The position numbers and the translations under genes are program-made. The notes beneath the pieces were generated by a model. It was given only the letters and a program-made list of their open reading frames with translations, made no database searches and was not told where the DNA came from. Positions 53,346-60,895 of a stretch of 64,000 bases of DNA are shown piece by piece; within the stretch, counting starts at the first letter, position 1; every line of letters begins with the position of its first letter. The stretch covers positions 124,001 to 188,000 of the forward strand of contig CBDATE010000033.1 in the NCBI GenBank assembly GCA_965199815.1, given 5' to 3'. This DNA comes from Azotimanducus sp965199815. Lineage in GTDB: Bacteria > Pseudomonadota > Gammaproteobacteria > Pseudomonadales > Azotimanducaceae.

Positions 53346-53374
53346 GTGCTCGTTCACCGGATATGAGACCGAGA
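53346..53374 (-). repeat. Solo IS-end fragment
   Basis: On the minus strand this reads ctcatatccggtgaacgagc and then ac, identical to 35478-35499 at the end of the IS481-like remnant. No transposase accompanies it. It directly follows the decayed hairpin repeat, so the same two sequence blocks are neighbours here and at 35461-35521. The rest of the gap up to 53510 shows no gene. Confidence 0.8.
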
Positions 53375-53510
53375 GGTGAGCGCGACACACATCCCATTGC
53401 GGCGTACGCGCGGACTCCACCATCCCGCGATAGCGTTGCTTCTGGCTGCGCTTCGCTCCTGCGGATGACACGCCGCCCCTTTGAGCGCGAGTCAGGATGT
53501 CACAGGAACC

Positions 53511-54542
53511 TCAATTCAATACAGCGATGATCAATCCAGCGAGCCCAAACATGGCTGTGAATGTGGCTGTGAATGTGGCTGTGAACATCCATTTCAGCAG
53601 GCTGACTCTCGCTTCGTCAACTTTCGACTTGGTCTCCAGGCCCAGCTTTTCGATGTCCTTGCTGGTCCCGAGGCGCATGGCCTCGATGTCCTTCCTGGTC
53701 TCCTGGCGCATGGCCTCGATGTCCTTCTTGGTCTCCTGGCGCATGGCCTCGATGTCCTTCTTGGTCTCCTGGCGCATGGCCTCGATGTCCTTCTTGGTCT
53801 CCTGTTGCAGGTTTTGGATGTCCTTTTTGGTCTCCTGTTGCAGGTTTTGGATGTCCTTTTTGGTCTCCTGTTGCAGGTTTTCGATGTCCTTTTTGGTCTC
53901 CTGTTGCAGGTTTTCGATGTCCTTTTTGGTCTCAACGCGCAGCCTTTCAATGTCCTTGCTGGTCTCCAGGCGCATGTTTTCAATGCTCCCTTCAAGCCGC
54001 ACAATGTTCTCTCTGGTCTCCAGGCGCAGGGCATCAATGTCCTTGCTGGTCTCCAGGCGCAGGGCATCAATGTCCTTGCTGGTCTCCAGGCGCAGGGCCT
54101 GAATCTCCGCTTGAAGCCGCGCAATGCCCTCCCTGGTCTCCTGTCGCAGGGCATCAATGTCCGCTTGAAGCTGCGCAATGCTCTCTCTGGTCTCCTGTCG
54201 CAGGGCCTCAATGTCCGCTTGAAGCCGCGCAATGCTCTCTCTGGTCTCCTGTCGCAGGGCCTCAATATCCTTTTTGGTCTCCTGCCGCAGAGCATCAATG
54301 TCCTTTTTGGTCTCCTGTCGCAGGGCCTCGATATTCGCTTGAATCGCTGCTATATCTCGCCGGATAGACACAACATCCTCCTTGGAGGCCAGATTCTCCC
54401 TGGAGGCCAGATTGGTAGTGTTGTTCCTGAACGCAAGAACTTGCCCCTCGACGAGAAGCTCAGCCTGCCTTTCGGTGAAATCGCCACCTCCGCTCAGGAG
54501 CTTCACCAAGCCGTGCGTGTCATGTGCGAGTGCTGTACTCAT
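53511..54542 (-). CDS. DUF1640-like coiled-coil protein with expanded 11-residue repeats and C-terminal membrane anchor
   Basis: 343 residues from the ATG at 54542 (MSTALAHDTHGLVKLLSGGG); an ATG 10 codons earlier is possible. The N-terminal about 45 residues (FTERQAELLVEGQVLAF) and the C-terminal helix (WMFTATFTATFTAMFGLAGL) frame about 230 residues of near-perfect hendecads such as ETKKDIEALRQ, ETKKDIENLQQ and ETRKDIEAMRL, plus 18-residue variants ETRESIARLQADIEALRQ. This is the layout of DUF1640/CCDC90-type or Bdr-like proteins, greatly expanded. It probably forms a long membrane-anchored rod. Function unknown. Confidence 0.85.
   Translation of the reverse strand: MSTALAHDTHGLVKLLSGGGDFTERQAELLVEGQVLAFRNNTTNLASRENLASKEDVVSIRRDIAAIQANIEALRQETKKDIDALRQETKKDIEALRQETRESIARLQADIEALRQETRESIAQLQADIDALRQETREGIARLQAEIQALRLETSKDIDALRLETSKDIDALRLETRENIVRLEGSIENMRLETSKDIERLRVETKKDIENLQQETKKDIENLQQETKKDIQNLQQETKKDIQNLQQETKKDIEAMRQETKKDIEAMRQETKKDIEAMRQETRKDIEAMRLGTSKDIEKLGLETKSKVDEARVSLLKWMFTATFTATFTAMFGLAGLIIAVLN
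53655..53951 (-). repeat. 33-bp tandem repeat array in the coiled-coil gene
   Basis: Nine consecutive 33-bp units keep register from 53655 (boundaries 53688, 53721, 53754, 53787 and so on). Typical unit start: gtccttcttggtctcctggc. Two subtypes occur in blocks, gcatggcctcgat and aggttttggat/aggttttcgat endings, which suggests stepwise duplication. A less regular 33/54-bp periodicity continues to about 54360. Confidence 0.92.
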
Positions 54543-54688
54543 CGGCTGTTCATATGCGAGTGCTGCTTTCATGGGCTGGATTCTATCACTTACTACAAGA
54601 CAATTCCGTACTCAGGTACCCCGCGAAACGCCTCAAAGTCCCCGCTCAACCGCCGCAGCGATAACGACAGCATTCGTGATGCCTCGAA

Positions 54689-56137
54689 TCACAGAGTCTC
54701 TTCCCACAAGGCGAGCCCCCGCTCAATCACTGCCTCGAGCCAGTCGTCAAATCGTTCATGAATCGGGGCTGATTCCTCGAGGTAGTTGATCTGAAAGATG
54801 CTGTCCGAGAGCGGCATCTCACCTTGCGTTTCTCTCACTCCATCTTCTACGGACACACGTTGAAACCAGGTTGCAGAGCAGGCGAGCACACCCTCGAAAG
54901 CGTGACCCAACACGTGAAAGGAGATCAGCACATGACTTTGACTCCCGTCTTTCAAAATGAGACACACCCAGGACCGGTAGAGCCTTCTATTGGCGAAGTA
55001 GCCAAGCGCTTTTGCCGTGCTCACGATCTGACGCTGGTAATAGTGACCTCTGGCTCCCTCGTCTGATTCATCATCTACAAGGAACTTGAACTCATCGACT
55101 TCCTGCGTGGCTTCCTGCAGCATGCGCCGAACATCTTGCAACCGATCACAGGTTTTCTGATGCAGGCACCTGGCATGATTTTTCGCTTCCTGCCATTCCT
55201 GCACCAATTGCTCTTGACGCTGCCGAAGTCGATTTCTGATGGAGTCCACCCGACGCTCGACCTGAACAGCCTGCTCGGCGGCGCGAGCGACACCGAGTGC
55301 CGTGACGAACTGACTGCGCTGCCGTGCACAGAAAAAATCCACCAAGGGCCTCAAGTTGCCTTGATCAGCCACTTCGAGCGCATTGATATAGACGCTGCGT
55401 TGCTCGTCTCGAACCACCAAAGGCAGCCAACCGGCCTTGACAAATACCAGTGTCGCAAGGGCGCGTGCGAGGCGGCCATTGCCGTCCTGAAAAGGGTGAA
55501 TCCGGGTAAAGCGATGATGCAGCCATGCCGCTTCGACCTCCGGCGGCACATGTGTGTGCTGCTCGTGCAAGGCGATCAACTGATCCATCTCCGCAGCCAC
55601 ATGGACGGGCGGGCAATAGTGGTGCAGCATTCCGTCCGGGCGCGTCGGATTATTGGGCTGCTGCTTGTACTCCCCGCTTGATAGTCGGGATCTCGTCGGG
55701 TTGCCGAACTGATCGATCCCTTCGGCGAATTCCTGTCGCCGTGTGAAAAGGCTGTGCAGTTCCTTGATGTATCCAGTGGACAAGGGCCGCTCACCCTTGA
55801 CGAACGAGAAGATGCTCTCCACGGCATCCTGCTGATCGCGCATCAGCTCCGCCGCTCGCTGCGGACTCTCGGTGGCACGATGCGGGATGAGCGCGGCATC
55901 AATGCCTTTTTCAATCAGCATCAAGGTGGTACCGCGATCCAGGGTGTAGAGCCTCTCGATCAGGCCTGTCTCGATCGCCCATTCGCGCTTGAGCTGTTCG
56001 AGAAACCGCTGGTTCGCCGAGGATTCGCCGATACGATTGCGGTGTTCGGTCCAGACTCTGGAGAGCGCCTGCAGCTCTCTTGATGCCAAATCCATCGGAT
56101 CGACTTCGTAATCAACGATATGATGCCAGTCGGACAT
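54689..56137 (-). CDS. Fic-domain protein (probable AMPylase)
   Basis: 482 residues. The Fic catalytic loop HPFQDGNGRLAR is complete at 214-225 (catalytic His214, phosphate-binding G219-N-G-R222). The upstream helix REWAIETGLIERLYTLDRGT contains the position of the inhibitory motif (S/T)xxxE(G/N): T57, E61, but residue 62 is Arg instead of Gly/Asn. A C-terminal region of about 200 residues has a coiled coil (RQRQEQLVQEWQEAKNHARC) and an unassigned end. Fic enzymes usually transfer AMP to Ser/Thr/Tyr of a target; the target is not predictable. Same strand as the coiled-coil gene, about 147 nt apart. Confidence 0.92.
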   Translation of the reverse strand: MSDWHHIVDYEVDPMDLASRELQALSRVWTEHRNRIGESSANQRFLEQLKREWAIETGLIERLYTLDRGTTLMLIEKGIDAALIPHRATESPQRAAELMRDQQDAVESIFSFVKGERPLSTGYIKELHSLFTRRQEFAEGIDQFGNPTRSRLSSGEYKQQPNNPTRPDGMLHHYCPPVHVAAEMDQLIALHEQHTHVPPEVEAAWLHHRFTRIHPFQDGNGRLARALATLVFVKAGWLPLVVRDEQRSVYINALEVADQGNLRPLVDFFCARQRSQFVTALGVARAAEQAVQVERRVDSIRNRLRQRQEQLVQEWQEAKNHARCLHQKTCDRLQDVRRMLQEATQEVDEFKFLVDDESDEGARGHYYQRQIVSTAKALGYFANRRLYRSWVCLILKDGSQSHVLISFHVLGHAFEGVLACSATWFQRVSVEDGVRETQGEMPLSDSIFQINYLEESAPIHERFDDWLEAVIERGLALWEETL

Positions 56138-56253
56138 ACGTGAAGCTCGAACTCCGGTAACGAGGTAGCGAGCAGTATTGTAGCCAGTGTCGCGCCACCC
56201 CGCCCGAATACGGGTATTCTTGTCGCCCTGCCTGCCAGTTGTATTTTCACCCG

Positions 56254-56910
56254 ATGCATACGCGAGACTTGCCCGGATACATCGCCGTCGAGGGCCCCAT
56301 CGGTGTCGGCAAGACCAGCCTTGCCAAGCGTCTGGCGCGGGAATCCGGATACGACACGCTGTTCGAACCCACCGCCGAACATCTGCTTCTGGAGCGCTTC
56401 TACAAGGATCAGAGGCGGTATGCCTTCACCACGCAACTCTTCTTTCTCCTGCATCGTGCCAGACAAGCGGCCTCGCTCGAATCCCGAGGCTGGCTGGACA
56501 TCAATCTGGTGGCCGACTTCGTCATGGAGAAAGATCGTCTGTTCGCTGAAATGACGCTTGATGCCGAGGAGCTCGAGCTCTACGATCAGGTCGCACAGCA
56601 TCTGACCCTGCGCTGGCGACAACCGGACCTCGTTATCTATCTGCAGGCACCGCCGCGCACCCTGCTTGAACGAGTGCGCCAGCGCGGCATTCGTGCAGAA
56701 GTCAATTGCAACCTGCAATATCTCACCAGCGTCAGTCAGGTCTATACCCAGTTCTTTCAGCGATTTGATGCCGCGCCCCTGCTGGTGGTGGATGCCTCGG
56801 AGTGCAACTTTTTCGCCAACGACCGGCACTTTGCAGCGCTCCTCGAATGCATCCGGGAGATGCGTGGACGGCGTCATTATTTCCATCTCAACCCATCGTT
56901 GCTAGACTGA
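56254..56910 (+). CDS. Deoxynucleoside kinase
   Basis: 218 residues from the ATG at 56254; an upstream TTG at 56239 is open too. The dNK/dGK fold shows a P-loop GPIGVGKT (14-21), the conserved FEPTAEHLLLERFYKDQRRY, DFVMEKDRLFAE (the base-recognition and DRS-like region reads EKDR) and the LID region RVRQRGIRAE. It phosphorylates deoxynucleosides for salvage; the base preference is unclear. It is often found near folate/pantothenate genes in gammaproteobacteria, but here precedes acsA by 35 nt. Confidence 0.9.
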   Translation: MHTRDLPGYIAVEGPIGVGKTSLAKRLARESGYDTLFEPTAEHLLLERFYKDQRRYAFTTQLFFLLHRARQAASLESRGWLDINLVADFVMEKDRLFAEMTLDAEELELYDQVAQHLTLRWRQPDLVIYLQAPPRTLLERVRQRGIRAEVNCNLQYLTSVSQVYTQFFQRFDAAPLLVVDASECNFFANDRHFAALLECIREMRGRRHYFHLNPSLLD

Positions 56911-56945
56911 ACCCAAAGCGATTCAGCGACAGGTAACCGATAGAG

Positions 56946-58883
56946 ATGCCGCACATATATCCAGTTCCGGAGCAGCTCGGGCGATCTGCACATGTGAATG
57001 AAGAAAGCCATGAAGCCATGTATCGCGCCTCACTTGCGTCACCGCATGCCTTCTGGAACGAACAGGCGAACCGATTTCTTGACTGGTTCGAGCCCTGGCA
57101 TGAGCTCACCAGAAGCGACTTCAGGGCAGGACGGGTCGAATGGTTCATCGGAGGACGCCTCAACGCCTGTTACAACTGCCTTGATCGGCACCTCGAGCGG
57201 CGCGCCGAGCAGACCGCCATTCTCTGGGAGAGTGACGACGGCCAGGAAACCAGGCGGCTGAGCTTCCGCGCACTGCACGACGAAGTCTGCCGCCTTGCCA
57301 ACCTGCTCAAGGCGCGAGGCGTAACGAAGGGGACGCGAGTGTGCATATATCTGCCGCTCATTCCGCAGGCGGCTATTTCCATGCTCGCCTGTGCGCGCAT
57401 TGGTGCCATTCATTCGGTGGTCTTTGCCGGCTTCAGCCCAGGCTCGCTGCGGGAGCGCATTCTCGATGCGGACTGTTCGGTGCTGATCACTGCCGACGAG
57501 AGCCTGCGCGGAGGCAAGCGCCTGGGCCTCAAGGCGAACGCAGAATCCGCGCTCGAGGGCTGTCCCGGCATACACACGGTGATCTGTGTGCGCCACGGCG
57601 GGGCAGAAAACCTGCCCTGGAAACCGCAACGAGACCTCTGGTACCACGAGGCCATCGAGGCCATGGACGCATATTGCGAGCCTGAGCCCATGGACAGTGA
57701 AGACCCGCTGTTCGTGCTCTATACCTCCGGCTCGACCGGTCGGCCCAAGGGTGTGCAGCACGGCACCGCCGGCTATCTGCTGCAGGCGGCCATGACGCAC
57801 AAGTACGTGTTCGACTATCGCGAGGGCGAAGTCTATTGGTGCACGGCAGATGTCGGCTGGATCACCGGGCATTCCTACATTGTCTATGGGCCGCTCGCCA
57901 ACGGTGCCACCACGCTCATGTTCGAGGGCGTACCAACCTGGCCGGATGCGTCCCGATTCTGGCAAATCGTGGACAAGCATCAGGTGAATATCTTCTATAC
58001 CGCACCGACCGCCATACGGCAGCTGATGGCGGAGGGCGATGCGCCGGTGACGGCCTGTTCACGCGCGTCGCTGCGTATCCTCGGCACCGTCGGCGAACCG
58101 ATCAACCCGGAAGCCTGGGAGTGGTATCACCGCGTGGTCGGCGATGGCCGCTGCCCGATTCTGGACACCTGGTGGCAAACGGAAACCGGCGGCATCATGA
58201 TTGCGCCCTTGCCGGGTGCCACTGCGCTCAAACCCGGTTCGGCGAGCAAGCCGTTTTTCGGCGTTCAGCCGGGGCTTGTGGATGAACAAGGCGAGCTGAT
58301 TGACGCACCGGAAGCCTCCGGCAATCTGGTGATAACCGCCTCCTGGCCGGGGCAGATTCGCTCCGTGTATGGCGACCATCAGCGCGCCATTGACACCTAC
58401 TACACTCGCTATCCCGGGTACTACTTCACGGGCGATGGCGCGCGACGGGACCGCGACGGCTACTACTGGATCACAGGGCGCGTGGATGATGTCATCAATA
58501 CCTCCGGGCACCGGATCGGTACTGCCGAAATGGAAAGTGCGCTGGTCTTGCACGAGTCCGTGGCAGAAGCTGCCGTGGTTGGCTTCCCGCACGAGATCAA
58601 GGGAGAAGGCATCTATTGCTTCGTAACGCCCATGGTGCACATCACCCTTGACGATGCCAGTGAAGAACACCTGCGTGATGAACTCCGAGCGCTGGTGCGG
58701 CGCGAAATCGGGGCCTTCGCGCGGCCAGACATGCTGCACTTCACCCCCGGCCTGCCAAAGACCCGCTCCGGCAAGATCATGCGCCGGATTCTGCGCAAGA
58801 TCGCCGCAGGGGAAAGCGAGGATTTAGGCGATATTTCGACCCTGGCCGACCCCTCGGTGGTGGAGGCGTTGATTTCGTCGTGA
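56946..58883 (+). CDS. acsA: Acetyl-CoA synthetase
   Basis: 645 residues, full length. It activates acetate to acetyl-CoA via acetyl-AMP. The AMP-binding P-loop is YTSGSTGRPKGVQH, followed by LDTWWQTETGGIMIAPLPG, YYFTGDGARRDRDGYYWITG (hinge region) and the acetylation-regulated lysine K610 in TRSGKIMRR. Probably transcribed with the deoxynucleoside kinase gene. It could also feed the methylcitrate pathway by accepting propionate, an inference only. Confidence 0.97.
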   Translation: MPHIYPVPEQLGRSAHVNEESHEAMYRASLASPHAFWNEQANRFLDWFEPWHELTRSDFRAGRVEWFIGGRLNACYNCLDRHLERRAEQTAILWESDDGQETRRLSFRALHDEVCRLANLLKARGVTKGTRVCIYLPLIPQAAISMLACARIGAIHSVVFAGFSPGSLRERILDADCSVLITADESLRGGKRLGLKANAESALEGCPGIHTVICVRHGGAENLPWKPQRDLWYHEAIEAMDAYCEPEPMDSEDPLFVLYTSGSTGRPKGVQHGTAGYLLQAAMTHKYVFDYREGEVYWCTADVGWITGHSYIVYGPLANGATTLMFEGVPTWPDASRFWQIVDKHQVNIFYTAPTAIRQLMAEGDAPVTACSRASLRILGTVGEPINPEAWEWYHRVVGDGRCPILDTWWQTETGGIMIAPLPGATALKPGSASKPFFGVQPGLVDEQGELIDAPEASGNLVITASWPGQIRSVYGDHQRAIDTYYTRYPGYYFTGDGARRDRDGYYWITGRVDDVINTSGHRIGTAEMESALVLHESVAEAAVVGFPHEIKGEGIYCFVTPMVHITLDDASEEHLRDELRALVRREIGAFARPDMLHFTPGLPKTRSGKIMRRILRKIAAGESEDLGDISTLADPSVVEALISS

Positions 58884-58908
58884 GCCTGGGAACGGCTTGC
58901 TTGCCCTG

Positions 58909-58955
58909 GCGCTCGCCCCTCGGTATGTTCTGATCAAATTCATCCGTGGACTGCG
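58909..58955 (+). repeat. Degenerate remnant of hairpin 1 with adjoining IS-type sequence
   Basis: gcgctcgcccctcg (58909-58922) equals 35461-35474; it runs straight into gtatgttctgatcaa, which equals the left flank of copy 1 at 11471-11485, and then a decayed hairpin (ctgatcaaattca, loop tccg, tggact). The junction again joins IS-end-like and hairpin-repeat sequence. It lies 100 nt upstream of rpmI. Confidence 0.7.
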
Positions 58956-59058
58956 CTCGGGCGCACTTTGCGTTGACAAGACACATTTCTCTTGCACACA
59001 AGAGCTGCACAGGGCGCTAGAATGTCCAATTGAATTCAACAGGCAGATTCATACACCC

Positions 59059-59259
59059 ATGCCACGGCAGAAGACACATCGCGGCGCAGCCAAACGCTTT
59101 CGTCGCACCGCCAGCGGCTTCAAGCATCGGGGCGGATACCGCAACCACAACCTCTCCAAGCGCAGCATGCGACAAAAGCGCCAGAGCCGTGCGCTCAAAC
59201 CCTTGTCTGACTCGGATCGAGCGCTCGTGCGGCAGCTGCTTCCCGGCAAGGCAAGATGA
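59059..59259 (+). CDS. rpmI: 50S ribosomal protein L35
   Basis: 66 residues from the ATG at 59059; the frame is open further upstream into repeat DNA. Typical basic L35 sequence: KTHRGAAKRFRRTASGFKHR and NLSKRSMRQKRQSR. It is followed by rplT as usual. The translation factor gene infC, which normally precedes rpmI, is not here: upstream is a 175-nt gap with a repeat remnant, then acsA. L20-type feedback regulation may therefore differ. Confidence 0.95.
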   Translation: MPRQKTHRGAAKRFRRTASGFKHRGGYRNHNLSKRSMRQKRQSRALKPLSDSDRALVRQLLPGKAR

Positions 59260-59297
59260 TCCTGTTCCCACTTCAACCGGCGAAAGAGACCTGACAC

Positions 59298-59657
59298 ATG
59301 CCAAGAGTGAAACGCGGTGTCGTCAGACACAAGCGACATAAACGTATCCTTGCCCAGGCCAAGGGATACCGGGGTGCACGCAGCCGGAGCTTTCGCGTTG
59401 CCAAGCAAGCTGTCATCAAGGCTGGACAATACGCCTATCGAGACCGGCGTCAAAAGAAGCGCCAATTCAGGGCCTTGTGGATTGCCCGCATCAACGCTGC
59501 AACGCGCCATCATGGCCTCTCCTACAGCCAGTTCATTCACGGCCTGGCTGCTGCCCAACTGGCGCTTGATCGCAAGGTGCTCGCAGATCTCGCGCTGCAC
59601 GAGGAGCAGGCATTTGCAGAATTGGTGGTGCAGGCGAAAGCGGCGCTGGCATCCTGA
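59298..59657 (+). CDS. rplT: 50S ribosomal protein L20
   Basis: 119 residues, standard L20: MPRVKRGVVRHKRHKRILAQ at the start, AKGYRGARSRSFRVAKQAV, and the conserved RQKKRQFRALWIARINAATR. It is essential for 50S assembly and in many bacteria represses its own operon. 38 nt after rpmI; 115 nt before pheS, with no obvious phenylalanine-rich leader peptide in that gap. Confidence 0.97.
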   Translation: MPRVKRGVVRHKRHKRILAQAKGYRGARSRSFRVAKQAVIKAGQYAYRDRRQKKRQFRALWIARINAATRHHGLSYSQFIHGLAAAQLALDRKVLADLALHEEQAFAELVVQAKAALAS

Positions 59658-59772
59658 CGCAACCATCCCGGCTTCGACCACCGACTGCAAACTCACCTTG
59701 CGGCTTGCAATCAGCCGGACCAACTCCCCATGCGGCAACAGTCGGCAGCTGCAAGCACTTTTCTGATGCCTG

Positions 59773-60882
59773 ATGAACAGCGTCTTTGATCTCACAACCG
59801 AAGCGCTTGAAGAAATCAGCGCGGCGAGCACCGCCACGGAATTGGTCGTGGTGCGCGCCAGATATCTGGGGAAGAAGGGGCATCTGACCGAGCTCAGGCG
59901 CGAGTTGCGCTCAATTGCGCCCGAGGAGCGGGCCGCCCGCGGGCGCGAACTCAATCAGTGCCTGACCCGTCTGTCCGACGCTCTGGAAGCCCGCAAGCAG
60001 CATCTGGCGCGCAAGACGCGCGCTGCACAGCTTGCCGGCGAACCGCTCGATATCACCCTGCCGGGGCGCCGTCAGTCAGGTGGTGGCTTGCATCCGTTGA
60101 CGCAGGTGCTGCACCGCATCGAGGACATTTTTGTCGCGGCCGGGTTTGATGTGGTTGACGGGCCGGAGATCGAAACCGACTGGTACAACTTCACGGCGCT
60201 CAACATTCCGCAGGACCACCCGGCACGCGCCATGCACGACACCTTCTATGTGGATCGTCCTGTAGATCGCCCTGTGGACCGTCCTGTAGATCGTCCCGCA
60301 GGGCATCACACCGAACACGGGACACAGGATGCCGCCAATCAGGTTGGCAACTCCGGCCTGGTGCTGCGCACCCATACCTCGCCAAGCCAGGTACGCACCA
60401 TGCAGGCGCGTCAACCGCCACTTCGCATCATCAGCCCGGGACGAGTGTATCGGCGCGATTCCGATGTCACGCACAGCCCCATGTTTCATCAGGTGGAGGG
60501 GCTCGCACTTGATCGCGGGCTTGGACTTGCGCACCTCAAGGGGACGATCAGCGAATTTCTCGACAGCTTCTTTGACAAGGCGCTGGAGGTGCGGTTTCGG
60601 CCCTCCTATTTCCCGTTTACCGAGCCTTCCGCCGAAGTGGATGTGCAGTGTGTGCATTGCAGTGGCGCGGGTTGTCGATCCTGCAAGTACACTGGCTGGC
60701 TGGAAGTTATGGGATGCGGTGTCGTGAATCCGCGCGTACTCGAATTGAGCCAGGTTGACCCCGAAGCCTGGTGCGGGTATGCCTTCGGCTTTGGTGTGGA
60801 CCGTCTCGCCATGCTCTGTTTCGGGGTGTCGGATCTGCGGCATTTTTATGCCAACGATGTGGATTTCCTCAAGTCGATCTGA
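59773..60882 (+). CDS. pheS: Phenylalanyl-tRNA synthetase alpha subunit
   Basis: 369 residues, longer than the usual about 330-340. The class II motifs are intact: HPARAMHDTFYV, RTHTSPSQVRTM (motif 2 region), ISPGRVYRRDSDVTHSPMFHQ and GFGVDRLAMLCFGVSDLR (motif 3). Between DTFYV (160) and LVLRTHTS (196) an insertion of about 35 residues begins with four DRPV/DRPA repeats (161-176), then GHHTEHGTQDAANQVGNSG. A Cys-rich segment, VHCSGAGCRSCKYTGW, is near 293-308. It works with PheT. Confidence 0.96.
   Translation: MNSVFDLTTEALEEISAASTATELVVVRARYLGKKGHLTELRRELRSIAPEERAARGRELNQCLTRLSDALEARKQHLARKTRAAQLAGEPLDITLPGRRQSGGGLHPLTQVLHRIEDIFVAAGFDVVDGPEIETDWYNFTALNIPQDHPARAMHDTFYVDRPVDRPVDRPVDRPAGHHTEHGTQDAANQVGNSGLVLRTHTSPSQVRTMQARQPPLRIISPGRVYRRDSDVTHSPMFHQVEGLALDRGLGLAHLKGTISEFLDSFFDKALEVRFRPSYFPFTEPSAEVDVQCVHCSGAGCRSCKYTGWLEVMGCGVVNPRVLELSQVDPEAWCGYAFGFGVDRLAMLCFGVSDLRHFYANDVDFLKSI
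60253..60300 (+). repeat. Four 12-bp tandem repeats inside pheS
   Basis: gatcgtcctgta, gatcgccctgtg, gaccgtcctgta, gatcgtcccgca: four in-frame units encoding DRPV, DRPV, DRPV, DRPA. They fall between the active-site elements of an essential enzyme, in a surface loop by comparison with other PheS proteins. Confidence 0.92.
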
Positions 60883-60895
60883 GCGCTGGTGAGTC

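Noticed and set aside
58973..59023. Possible rpmI promoter (TTGACA at 58973, TTGCAC at 58992, TAGAAT at 59018)
   Set aside because: The spacing of either -35-like box to the -10-like box is wrong (39 and 20 nt), so it is not claimed.
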